This document shows positions 1 through 6,164 of a stretch of 26,502 bases of DNA, in pieces. The position numbers and the translations under genes are program-made. This stretch comes from a virus, in the IMG/VR virus record IMGVR_UViG_3300046007_004511, positions 1 through 26,502 of that record. The stretch is one strand, 5' to 3'. The first letter of the stretch is position 1, and each line of letters opens with the position of its first letter. The notes beneath the pieces were generated by a model. That model saw nothing but the letters and a program-made list of their open reading frames with translations, searched no databases and was not told where the DNA came from.

Positions 1-110
1 GCACGTTTTTTCTCTATGTAAACATGCGCTAAACTATTGATTTACCTAGTTAATTATCAACTGTTTGGCTGTATTGTATGGCAATCAGCCTACACGTGCC
101 AAGAGCTATT

Positions 111-126
111 ACCCATGCGGGTTTTT
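111..126 (+). terminator. Weak possible rho-independent terminator
   Basis: ACCC (111-114) can pair with GGGT (119-122) across the loop ATGC, followed by TTTT. The stem is only four pairs, so the call is weak. It reads on the plus strand, toward int's 3' end, so it would stop transcription entering from host DNA or from the other arm of the phage. It could instead be part of the attachment region. Confidence 0.3.
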
Positions 127-131
127 GCTAA

Positions 132-162
132 TCGTACAAAATTCGTACAATATTCGTACAAA
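132..162. repeat. Three 11-bp-spaced TCGTACAAA repeats, likely Int arm-type sites of attP/attL
   Basis: TCGTACAA(A/T) starts at 132, 143 and 154, in phase at exactly 11 bp, about one helical turn, and ends three bases before the int stop codon. Lambda-type integrases have an N-terminal arm-binding domain, and this Int has one; arm sites flank attP next to int. The crossover core cannot be recognised without the other att site or the host sequence. The attachment role is inferred; the repeat is seen directly. Confidence 0.6.
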
Positions 163-165
163 AGG

Positions 166-1269
166 CTAGTTTGTTTTTGCCTTAACTACCTTCCATCCAA
201 CACCGCGAAGATCGTCATATTCTGCGGTCATCTTGGCATGCTTATGCCCCATGATTGCTTGGGCGAACTCTTGACCATATTCCTGCTTGTAAAGTCGCTC
301 AGCTAGTGACCTGATTTCATGGAATGTTGGCGGTGTGCTGCCTTCTGCTGATTTGATGCCTGCTTTCTCACGCGCTACTTTGAAAGCTGCTGCTAGTGTG
401 TCATCGGCTATCTTATCGCCTTTGGTGTACGTGCCAGATGTGCGTACATGGTGCAAAAGATACTTGCTGATGACGAATGTTCGGCAACGCTTCACAACTT
501 CTTCAATCGACAGATTAACCGCTTGCAATCGAATCTTTCCGTCCTGCTGTAGTTTGAAGCCTGTCTTGATCTGAGTGATGAATAGCGATCCATCGCGATA
601 GTCGGCAAATTTTAGATTGGCAATGTCTCCACGTCTTTGACCAGTTAATAAAGCCAAGTCCATCGCGTTTTTAAGCCAGTTCGAAGCGTGAGAGTAGATT
701 GCCTGGTACTGCTCAAGCGATAGGCGCTCACGTTTAACCTCATACTTCGGTACGCTAGTAGCTGAAACGGGGTTCTTGCCTGTCTCAATCAAGCCTTTAG
801 TCTCTGCCATGCGAAAAACATCACTAAGCCTTGTTCGCAGGTTTAAAGCTACGCTAGGCGTACTCTCTTTTATTAGCTTATCAAGGGCGGTAGAAACGTG
901 CTGAGTCGTAATGTCTTTCAAGTTCATCCATGCAAAGTCAAATTTCTTGATGCGGGTAAGCATTAGTTTTGCATAGACGATCGTTCCTTTGGCTGGCTTG
1001 GTTTCTTCCATCCACATTGGCAGGTAGTCATCTAACCATTGCTCAAGTGTCTTTTTCTCAATACCAGAAACCCATTCAACAAGATCAGACTTTTTCATGT
1101 TGGCAATCGCTGCATTGGCTGCGCGGGAGTCTTGAAAAGCCTTTGCGCGGTCACGTCCTAATCCTTTAACTTTTCCGTTAAGGGGATTCCTGTACCAGAA
1201 ATAGCCGTCTGGCTTCTGGTACAGGTTAGGAGGAAATCCCTTGCGTTTGGCGCTGCGTGGCTTGTTCAT
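166..1269 (-). CDS. int: Lambda-type tyrosine integrase
   Basis: Site-specific recombinase that integrates and, with Xis, excises the phage. The 367 residues are close to lambda Int (356). The N-terminus has the lambda arm-binding pattern (PPNLY, DGYFWYRNP, GLGRDR, residues 13-41). A core-binding domain spans about 70-170 and a catalytic domain follows. The active-site set is complete: R212 in TGQRRGD, K235 in KTG, H317 and R320 in HEIRSL, H342 in GHK and the nucleophile Y351 in AEYDD. R212 and K235 carry the same numbers as in lambda Int. The ATG overlaps the xis stop codon by four bases (ATGA), so translation is probably coupled. It is the last gene of the leftward operon. Confidence 0.97.
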   Translation of the reverse strand: MNKPRSAKRKGFPPNLYQKPDGYFWYRNPLNGKVKGLGRDRAKAFQDSRAANAAIANMKKSDLVEWVSGIEKKTLEQWLDDYLPMWMEETKPAKGTIVYAKLMLTRIKKFDFAWMNLKDITTQHVSTALDKLIKESTPSVALNLRTRLSDVFRMAETKGLIETGKNPVSATSVPKYEVKRERLSLEQYQAIYSHASNWLKNAMDLALLTGQRRGDIANLKFADYRDGSLFITQIKTGFKLQQDGKIRLQAVNLSIEEVVKRCRTFVISKYLLHHVRTSGTYTKGDKIADDTLAAAFKVAREKAGIKSAEGSTPPTFHEIRSLAERLYKQEYGQEFAQAIMGHKHAKMTAEYDDLRGVGWKVVKAKTN

Positions 1270-1439
1270 TTATATTCTGCTTCTGGTTTCAGGAAATAGG
1301 ATCGTCCTTGCTTCTTCGGTTGCGGCTGAATCCGTCCATCACGAACCCATCTGCGCAAGGTTCCTATGCTTGGCGCAAAGTCTCCGTACACTTTACGCGC
1401 CCATGCTTCAAGGGGCAGTAAGTTATCGCTGCTCATCAT
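1266..1439 (-). CDS. xis: Excisionase (Xis)
   Basis: A 57-residue winged-helix DNA-bending protein that directs Int toward excision. The core LRRWVRDGRI, then QPKKQGRSYFL, matches the lambda Xis pattern of a recognition helix (RRWVRECRI) followed by a wing with a GR-Y/E-Y-F/L motif. A conserved acidic/aromatic start (LPLEAWARKVYG) precedes it. The first ATG (1437-1439) overlaps the upstream stop codon; a second ATG follows directly. AAGGAG lies five bases upstream of the first ATG. The stop codon overlaps the int start. The position immediately before int is typical for xis. Confidence 0.9.
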   Translation of the reverse strand: MMSSDNLLPLEAWARKVYGDFAPSIGTLRRWVRDGRIQPQPKKQGRSYFLKPEAEYK

Positions 1440-1621
1440 TCACTCTCCTTGTATTCTGGTGCTGACTCAACTAAATCTTTATACTTTCGCTTCAAGATGG
1501 AAACGTATTCACTACTAAAAAAACTTGCGTCTCCTAGTACAGATTTAATCATTTCCTCTGTAGCCTCAATCGGTACGATCTTAAACTTGGTGTCGTCGTA
1601 GGTTGCTGTGCGTAGTGTCAT
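1436..1621 (-). CDS. Small phage protein of unknown function, 61 aa
   Basis: Not recognised. The middle (VPIEATEEMIKSVLGD) resembles the 'VPxEPTxEM' segment found in many short early phage proteins. The C-terminal half is charged and probably helical, with no cysteines or membrane segment. It overlaps both neighbours by four bases (ATGA at 1618-1621 and at 1436-1439), so it is an integral part of the leftward operon, directly before xis. No function can be assigned. Confidence 0.75.
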   Translation of the reverse strand: MTLRTATYDDTKFKIVPIEATEEMIKSVLGDASFFSSEYVSILKRKYKDLVESAPEYKESE

Positions 1622-1899
1622 GGCTCTGTGCCTTTCTGTGCGGATAAAGAATCTTTCACTCTCAAAATAAAGTCATCTTTTGATTCGTAATCATGAGTGC
1701 AAAGCGTCTCAATTTTTTCTAGTAAGATTCTTTTTTCTTCAAGCTCTGCTTGCAGTGCTTCTAGTGCTGCGCGTAGTTCTTTTACTTCGTCCTGAGTGGC
1801 AAATAAAACGTCACACTGAAAATGATCAATCACTTCTGGATACTTTTCTTTCAGCCTCTGTTTTGCTGTCTTAATGCTCACTGGCTTTATTTCACTCAT
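1618..1899 (-). CDS. Coiled-coil hypothetical protein, 93 aa
   Basis: Not recognised. Residues 38-65 form a heptad-like Leu/Glu-rich stretch (ELRAALEALQAELEEKR), indicating a coiled coil and probable oligomerisation. The N-terminus is basic (KTAKQRLKEKYPEV) and the C-terminus polar. Start and stop codons overlap the neighbouring genes by four bases, which supports the ATG and operon membership. No enzymatic motif is visible. Confidence 0.75.
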   Translation of the reverse strand: MSEIKPVSIKTAKQRLKEKYPEVIDHFQCDVLFATQDEVKELRAALEALQAELEEKRILLEKIETLCTHDYESKDDFILRVKDSLSAQKGTEP

Positions 1900-2060
1900 G
1901 GTGCGTTATCCTTTCTAGCTCGGTACAAGCTGCACTCTTTAGTTTTGCACCGTTTATTTAAAATGTAATACCATTCACCTGTTTGGAAAATAGCTACAAT
2001 TGTTCGGCAGTACCAACCCTCGCGCTTATTGCGGCTTACTAGATAGCGTTGGTTAGTCAT
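1896..2060 (-). CDS. Small basic hypothetical protein, 54 aa
   Basis: Not recognised. This 54-residue frame fills the gap between its neighbours. It starts at an ATG two bases after the stop of the upstream gene and ends in an ATGA overlap with the next. The product is aromatic and basic (GWYCRTIVAIF, GEWYYILNKRCKTKECSLYRARK) with three cysteines, two of them a C-x4-C pair (residues 38 and 43). The compact beta-rich look, continuous frame and overlap geometry support a real gene. Confidence 0.7.
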   Translation of the reverse strand: MTNQRYLVSRNKREGWYCRTIVAIFQTGEWYYILNKRCKTKECSLYRARKDNAP

Positions 2061-2062
2061 GA

Positions 2063-2308
2063 TTACCATCCACCAGCGACAGCATCTTTGATGTGGAAAT
2101 GTTTAATTATTCTGTCTTGTCTTGGAGTTCCATAATTTCCTTCATGAGACTCACCAGATAGAACAATAATGCTTCCAACTCCCTCAAAGAAATACATTGC
2201 ATCTGGAAATTCTTCTTTTATATCAACCAATGCTTCGTCCAATTTATCAATTGCATTCTTAATTCGTTTAAGTGCATTTTTTGTTTTCTGAGTTTGTACT
2301 TCAGTCAT
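2063..2308 (-). CDS. Hypothetical protein, 81 aa
   Basis: Not recognised. Residues 1-33 are a lysine-rich helix (KNALKRIKNAIDKLDEALVDIKEEF), followed by a short hydrophobic beta segment (GVGSIIVLSG) and a basic tail with histidines. There is no signal peptide or membrane helix. It lies two bases downstream of the preceding gene's stop codon in the leftward operon. Function unknown. Confidence 0.72.
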   Translation of the reverse strand: MTEVQTQKTKNALKRIKNAIDKLDEALVDIKEEFPDAMYFFEGVGSIIVLSGESHEGNYGTPRQDRIIKHFHIKDAVAGGW

Positions 2309-2310
2309 TT

Positions 2311-3030
2311 TTACTCTCCCTCTTTAACTGGTTCGTCGTTCTTGCGAACAACTGGTGGCAGTGGTAACTCTTCCAAAATGCTCAATTGACCCTCTACATA
2401 TCCCATGTCATATCCAGCATGAAAAGTAAGTTGCTTCTCTTTGCCTTCGTACTTCAACTTGTAATCTTCTAGTCGCTTAACTAGCCTGTCGATTCGTCGC
2501 TGTAGCTTGCTCTCTTGCTTCACATGTTCGTTAGAACTCACTGGCTCTTGTGCAAACTGTTTGCCTAATTCTGCGTTGAGTTTCGCTCTCTCATCGGACA
2601 CTTGCTTTACTGCGTCTGTAAAAGCTTGATACTGCTTAAACTCTATTACTGGCTCTTGTGCTGGCTGTTGAGTCTGTGATGTAACATTCAACTTTGCAAT
2701 ACGCTGATTCAACTCTTGATGATCGTTACCATACACTCTCGCAACAACGTCATCACCATCCCACAATTGCATGAACAAGCCGCCTAGCGCGGGATAGTCG
2801 TCTTGGTTGACTGTAACTAGGTTGCCAACCGTAAAAGCTGGCTGCACCATTTTGTCGGCATCAGCAATATGGTTTGGCACTGCTGAGAGATGAGCTATAA
2901 GAATATCCAGCTTTACTGATGCGGCTTTGTAAGGCTCTAAATAGTCAGTAAGCACAAATCTTGATAATTCGCTTGTCGCGTGTTCTAGTGCAAATCCAAC
3001 TTCCTCTAAAGTATCTCTAATCTGTTTCAT
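2311..3030 (-). CDS. Hypothetical early protein with a long C-terminal coiled coil, 239 aa
   Basis: Not recognised. The N-terminal 60 residues look helical. A beta-rich central part (VGNLVTVNQDDYPALGGLFMQLWDG, about 88-112) is followed by a Gln/Pro-rich linker and a highly charged coiled coil from about 165 to 200. The central segment resembles small domains of other early phage proteins that bind nothing known. The ATG overlaps the stop of the upstream 62-aa gene by four bases. It is the largest unassigned gene between ssb-like and xis. Confidence 0.75.
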   Translation of the reverse strand: MKQIRDTLEEVGFALEHATSELSRFVLTDYLEPYKAASVKLDILIAHLSAVPNHIADADKMVQPAFTVGNLVTVNQDDYPALGGLFMQLWDGDDVVARVYGNDHQELNQRIAKLNVTSQTQQPAQEPVIEFKQYQAFTDAVKQVSDERAKLNAELGKQFAQEPVSSNEHVKQESKLQRRIDRLVKRLEDYKLKYEGKEKQLTFHAGYDMGYVEGQLSILEELPLPPVVRKNDEPVKEGE

Positions 3031-3215
3031 TGCTGGTTCTCCGAAATATAAAATAAAAATTTTCCAGCCTTATTGCCATCAAAAATACACGGAAGTGCAA
3101 AAGCTTTTTCTTTATATTTATCTGCATGATTAACGGCTTCTGCTAAATTACTAATTAAAGCAATCGCTTCTTCTCGCGATAACGTCAAGAATGAATCTTT
3201 CGTATCTAAGTTCAT
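3027..3215 (-). CDS. Hypothetical protein, 62 aa
   Basis: Not recognised. A small mixed alpha/beta protein with a helix around LSREEAIALISNLAEAVNH and a hydrophobic C-terminal strand (AGKFLFYISE). ATGA overlaps join it to both neighbours, which supports both ends. No motif permits a functional guess. Confidence 0.72.
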   Translation of the reverse strand: MNLDTKDSFLTLSREEAIALISNLAEAVNHADKYKEKAFALPCIFDGNKAGKFLFYISENQQ

Positions 3216-3502
3216 TTTCTCTCCTGAATAGATGCTATAGCTGCGTCAACGGATACATCGAATTCTTTTTTACTTTCAGCAGTGTCTAATTCCAATGGAA
3301 GGTCGCCAGATATGTACAGTTTCACTATCTCGCAATACCGCGCCTGATCTTTCTTTGCTTGCTCTAGCTGGCTTTCTAGCTCTTTGATGCGATCGTTCAA
3401 TTTACGTTCTTCTGCTTCAAGTTGTTCAATCTCATCTGCGGCATCATCGGCTAGCGGGTGAATGTAACCAGCTTCTTTAATTTGTGATGAAATAAAGCTC
3501 AT
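3212..3502 (-). CDS. Coiled-coil hypothetical protein, 96 aa
   Basis: Not recognised. Residues 22-54 are an uninterrupted Glu/Leu/Lys heptad region (EIEQLEAEERKLNDRIKEL), a clear coiled coil. A short conserved-looking segment (YCEIVKLYISGDLPLELD) follows. Like the 93-aa coiled-coil protein nearer xis, it may be one of several Spanin-like or adaptor-like helical early proteins, but that is not supported beyond helix content. Its stop overlaps the next start by four bases. Confidence 0.72.
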   Translation of the reverse strand: MSFISSQIKEAGYIHPLADDAADEIEQLEAEERKLNDRIKELESQLEQAKKDQARYCEIVKLYISGDLPLELDTAESKKEFDVSVDAAIASIQERK

Positions 3503-3513
3503 TTGCTGCGCTC

Positions 3514-3717
3514 CTATCGGATTGAAATTGAGTTGTACAGATCAAGCATTTCTTGCAACTCTGTCGAACTAGCAACTAGCGCCTTGTCAGCATAGACAAA
3601 GACTATTTTTGACAGTGGGTTATACGTTATTTGCTTGCTTTTCTTAGCTGTGAAATGAGCGCCAAAAGAAAACTCTTTATCAAATACCTCTGCCCAATGT
3701 TGTAATGTTGTTTGCAT
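3514..3717 (-). CDS. Hypothetical protein, 67 aa
   Basis: Not recognised. A predicted mixed alpha/beta fold: an amphipathic start (LQHWAEVFDKEF), a strand (KIVFVYADKALVAS) and a closing helix (ELQEMLDLYN). There is no signal or membrane segment. It is separated from the SSB-like gene by 76 bp that hold a 9-bp inverted repeat, so it may be expressed differently from the recombination genes upstream. Confidence 0.7.
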   Translation of the reverse strand: MQTTLQHWAEVFDKEFSFGAHFTAKKSKQITYNPLSKIVFVYADKALVASSTELQEMLDLYNSISIR

Positions 3718-3735
3718 TTCTTATCTCTCAAAAGT

Positions 3736-3784
3736 GGAAGCCAAAACTCACAACCTAAGCGGCTGACATTTGGTCTTGGCTTCC
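3736..3784 (-). promoter_or_regulatory. Hairpin between ssb-like gene and downstream early genes
   Basis: GGAAGCCAA (3736-3744) is perfectly inverted as TTGGCTTCC (3776-3784), with a 31-base loop. On the minus-strand message it sits after the SSB-like stop codon and just before the ribosome-binding region of the 67-aa gene. No good U-run follows, so an RNA-stability or processing hairpin, or a leaky terminator, is likelier than a full terminator. Confidence 0.5.
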
Positions 3785-3793
3785 TGTGGTGCT

Positions 3794-4087
3794 CTAAAAT
3801 GGCAAATCTGAATCTAAGTCTGCAAAGTCTGGCGATGGTCTTTGTGCTGGCTGTGCTGGACGTGGCGCGGTTCTTTGAATTGGTGCTGGTGCTGATGCTG
3901 CCTGTTCTTTCTTCTGCATACTGATCGAAAAGAATTGACCTTTAGCGCCTTCCTTAACCCATGCACTAACCCAAACTAAATTACCTTCTAAATCCATCCC
4001 ATCGCCCTTGTAATCAGGGTGAGAATCTTTCTCTTTTCGATCATTGCGGAATAAGGTTAATGATCCTGCTTTTGGTATGTAAGCCAT
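3794..4087 (-). CDS. SSB-like protein with acidic C-terminal tip, 97 aa
   Basis: Probable single-stranded-DNA-binding partner of the Erf protein directly upstream. The first 60 residues form a small beta-rich domain (GSLTLFRND, LEGNLVWVSAWVK, GQFFSISMQ) similar to short DUF736/OB-like phage proteins. A Pro/Ala/Gln-rich linker follows and the protein ends in DSDLPF, the acidic-hydrophobic tip typical of SSB proteins (DDDIPF), which recruits host repair enzymes. At 97 residues it is far shorter than bacterial SSB. The domain assignment is inference; the C-terminal tip is seen directly. Confidence 0.75.
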   Translation of the reverse strand: MAYIPKAGSLTLFRNDRKEKDSHPDYKGDGMDLEGNLVWVSAWVKEGAKGQFFSISMQKKEQAASAPAPIQRTAPRPAQPAQRPSPDFADLDSDLPF

Positions 4088-4090
4088 GTT

Positions 4091-4744
4091 TTAAGCCGCT
4101 TTCTTTTGTTGTGAATAAGATTTCATTGCTGATCTTTGTTTAGAGTCAAACAGTGACCACAAAGGCACTTTTAGATCAACTAAGTCCTGAGACTCAATGT
4201 AATCAACAGCATCGCCAATCTGATTTTTGGCAATGTAGGCAATCGCTTCCATTGCTATATCTCGCAGCATTTGTTGATCTTCTGGCGGCAACTTGTCGAA
4301 CTCATCTTGCGTTACTGGCTTTTGTGGCTTCTCCAGCTTTGTTACTTCTGACTTCTTTTGATCTGGCGAACCTGTAACCGCGTCTAATGCGTCATGCTCG
4401 ACTATTTCAAGCGCTGTGACGTACAAATAGCGTCTTTGGTATGTTTCCACGGCTCCGATGTTTTGAACCTCGTGGCAGCCTTTTAAAGCGGCTGAACCCA
4501 TAGGCGAAGTAAACTCAATTTGCTGATCTGGCGATTCAATGTCAACAATGCGGAGTGTTGCTGTTTCAGCCGTGAAACTCACGACACCACACAAGCCAAC
4601 TTCACCGAAAATCTTTTGAATTGGTGTCAAGAAGTCGCCAAGTTCAAAATACTGGTAGCCTGCAAACTTGTTGTGTCCTGACTTCTTCATTTCGATTGAT
4701 TGCAGCTTGATTCGTGCCTGCTGTAGTTTGAGATAAACGCTCAT
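4091..4744 (-). CDS. erf: Erf-family single-strand annealing protein
   Basis: Recombinase of the ERF superfamily (P22 Erf), which anneals complementary single strands during circularisation and recombination. Diagnostic N-terminal segments are visible: KKSGHNKFAGYQYFELGDF (about 20-38), PIQKIFGEVGL, and AVETYQRRYLYVTALEI (about 99-115). The C-terminal part is variable. Length 217 is usual for the family. No strong Shine-Dalgarno precedes this ATG and a stop lies in frame six codons upstream, so it cannot be longer; translation is probably coupled to the overlapping upstream frame. It pairs with the SSB-like gene three bases downstream. Confidence 0.93.
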   Translation of the reverse strand: MSVYLKLQQARIKLQSIEMKKSGHNKFAGYQYFELGDFLTPIQKIFGEVGLCGVVSFTAETATLRIVDIESPDQQIEFTSPMGSAALKGCHEVQNIGAVETYQRRYLYVTALEIVEHDALDAVTGSPDQKKSEVTKLEKPQKPVTQDEFDKLPPEDQQMLRDIAMEAIAYIAKNQIGDAVDYIESQDLVDLKVPLWSLFDSKQRSAMKSYSQQKKAA

Positions 4745-4814
4745 TTTCCTGATCCATTTCTATTTGACGTTGTGCCATTGCTTCGTTGTGTGATTCCCAA
4801 AATACTTCGTTCAT
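4644..4814 (-). CDS. Small protein overlapping the erf start out of frame, 56 aa
   Basis: A frame with ATG at 4812-4814, preceded by AGGTGG at good spacing and overlapping the upstream stop by four bases. It runs 101 bases into erf in another frame. The first 28 residues (NEVFWESHNEAMAQRQIEMDQ) are acidic and helical and look like a real small phage protein; the part inside erf is Thr/Asn-rich and less convincing. It may exist mainly to deliver ribosomes to erf, which lacks its own good site. Not recognised. Confidence 0.5.
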   Translation of the reverse strand: MNEVFWESHNEAMAQRQIEMDQENERLSQTTAGTNQAAINRNEEVRTQQVCRLPVF

Positions 4815-4921
4815 TTGAGCCACCTGATATACATAACTGCTGACTTAAAGACTCGCTGTGGTAGCGGGTAGTTTTCATACGCTTTCATGAAGAAAGCAAA
4901 GTTAGGTCTGTACTTTTTCAC
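4811..4921 (-). CDS. Short basic protein, 36 aa
   Basis: The frame starts at GTG (4919-4921), with GAGG seven bases upstream inside the end of the preceding gene, and stops in an ATGA overlap with the next frame. The product KKYRPNFAFFMKAYENYPLP... is basic and aromatic with a probable amphipathic helix at the end (KSAVMYIRWLK). It fills the gap exactly. A TTG two codons upstream, overlapping the previous stop, is an alternative start. Function unknown. Confidence 0.55.
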   Translation of the reverse strand: MKKYRPNFAFFMKAYENYPLPQRVFKSAVMYIRWLK

Positions 4922-4923
4922 TT

Positions 4924-5190
4924 TCAAGCCTCTTGGTTTTCCGCATTGCCAATCATCTTTTGACCCATGCCAACAATTCGCCCGAAGTTGTGACCTGCTT
5001 GCTGTGCTTGAATCGTCATCTTTGCTGCATTGATTTCAACCTGAACGGAGTCGTTCAAAACCTTCATGTTTGCTGCAATTGCCATTCCGCGCCCAATGTC
5101 CATAGAACCGCTTCGCAAGTCCATGATGGTGTCTAAAATCATGCGGCGAGCATCGCCAAAAGTAGCGATTTGATTTACTGGTAAAGTCAT
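4924..5190 (-). CDS. Conserved-type early phage protein, 88 aa
   Basis: Function unknown. The segment FGDARRMILDTIMDLRSGSMD followed by GMAIAANMKVLNDSVQVEI recalls a family of short helical proteins that often accompany recombination genes in temperate phages. Two long amphipathic helices are likely. The preceding 53-aa gene shows the same arrangement (FETLDDFLNGRITADKAKTIALLAQQQI), so the two may be paralogous and pair. Start supported by TTAAGGAG upstream and a four-base overlap. Confidence 0.78.
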   Translation of the reverse strand: MTLPVNQIATFGDARRMILDTIMDLRSGSMDIGRGMAIAANMKVLNDSVQVEINAAKMTIQAQQAGHNFGRIVGMGQKMIGNAENQEA

Positions 5191-5348
5191 TTTTTAATAC
5201 TCCTTAAAGTGTTTTCTTTTTTCTGATTGAGAATTTGCTGCTGCGCTAGTAATGCAATTGTTTTGGCTTTGTCTGCTGTTATTCGACCATTTAAAAAGTC
5301 GTCTAGGGTTTCAAATAAAATGCCTTTTAAGTTTTTCGAATCGTTCAT
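5187..5348 (-). CDS. Small helical protein resembling its downstream neighbour, 53 aa
   Basis: Starts at ATG 5346-5348 inside the end of the zinc-binding gene (38-base overlap, different frame) and stops in an ATGA overlap with the 88-aa gene. The pattern 'LxETLDDFLNGRITADKAKTIALLAQQ' (residues 12 to about 38) is the same layout as the next protein: a helix, a G-x-I/M-x-x-x-x-A turn and a second helix. Probably a shortened relative. The function is unknown, but the recurrence supports it as real. Confidence 0.65.
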   Translation of the reverse strand: MNDSKNLKGILFETLDDFLNGRITADKAKTIALLAQQQILNQKKENTLRSIKK

Positions 5349-5946
5349 TGTTTTTCACCGAATCAAGGATTGCTTCAATCAGCATATTTTCGTAATTTCG
5401 TTTTTTTCCGTAATATGCTGCCAACGCTCTACACTTTTTACTGTTACATACATACGTTCCATTTATTTGAACCCCGACCCACTTTTCCTTATGAACCGCA
5501 AAATCTTTGTTTGCTTTTATAATTCTTAGATTTGATTTTTCGCACATGGGGCAGCAATATCCCCCTTTTATCTCGCAGTAATCTCCATGGTCATATTTAT
5601 ATAAAAGGCTTATGGCTTTTAGATGTCTTTCAAGTGCCAACTCTTTTGCCACTTCTGCAAAATGTGCATCAGCCGCTTTTCTTCTTGGGTAAGAAAACCC
5701 GCCTTTAAAATCGCTTTTCAAATGACTCAAAGTAAGACCGGCATTTCGAGAGTATTTTTTAGCTAGTCGCTCTTGAAAAATTCTGGCTTTTTTGTTTTCT
5801 ATGTCGCCATATATTTTTGAAAACCTATCAAGAACAATGTCAATCAAATTATTTGCACCACATATTTGATGACCTTTAAATTTAAACCACGTTTTTCTGT
5901 CCCAACTATAAAAATTTTTTATGTAGAGCCTATCCGCCAGATTCAT
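5311..5946 (-). CDS. Zinc-ribbon-containing protein of unknown function, 211 aa
   Basis: Not recognised. The C-terminal third carries C132-x2-C135 (CPMC) and C167-x4-C172, a probable zinc ribbon; the N-terminal 120 residues are basic and helical with many Arg/Lys and aromatics, which suggests nucleic-acid binding. Base composition is more AT-rich than the neighbouring recombination genes. It is the second gene after PL, where phages often place host-takeover or anti-defence genes. It overlaps the upstream membrane-peptide gene by four bases. Confidence 0.75.
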   Translation of the reverse strand: MNLADRLYIKNFYSWDRKTWFKFKGHQICGANNLIDIVLDRFSKIYGDIENKKARIFQERLAKKYSRNAGLTLSHLKSDFKGGFSYPRRKAADAHFAEVAKELALERHLKAISLLYKYDHGDYCEIKGGYCCPMCEKSNLRIIKANKDFAVHKEKWVGVQINGTYVCNSKKCRALAAYYGKKRNYENMLIEAILDSVKNNERFEKLKRHFI

Positions 5947-6164
5947 TTCATCACCGCCACAAATCCTGTTTTCTCTGCTGCGCGTTCAGCCAGAAAATTA
6001 AACTCTGCCTTCTGTTCTGCTGCTTCTCGCTGTGCAAGCTGCTGAACGTGCTTTGCGTGGGCTTCTGCTGCCATTTGCGCTTCGTAATCTTCACTACTCA
6101 TCCAGCAAAGTAATCCAATGATTACTACTGAAGCGAACCAGTAAAATGCATCTGCTTTTTTCAT
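5943..6164 (-). CDS. Small membrane-anchored protein, 73 aa
   Basis: The N-terminus KKADAFYWFASVVIIGLLCWMSS is a single transmembrane helix or uncleaved signal anchor (about 6-24). It is followed by an Ala/Glu/Gln-rich charged helix (EAQMAAEAHAKHVQQLAQREAAEQKAEF), a coiled coil probably in the cytoplasm or periplasm. GGAGAGAGA precedes the ATG. It is the first gene of the PL operon, after the long leader. Function unknown; an inner-membrane exclusion or takeover factor is possible but unproven. Confidence 0.72.
   Translation of the reverse strand: MKKADAFYWFASVVIIGLLCWMSSEDYEAQMAAEAHAKHVQQLAQREAAEQKAEFNFLAERAAEKTGFVAVMK

Noticed and set aside
1-165. Host tRNA end as integration target
   Set aside because: No tRNA-like cloverleaf or 3' end was seen in this part, so the integration target remains unknown.
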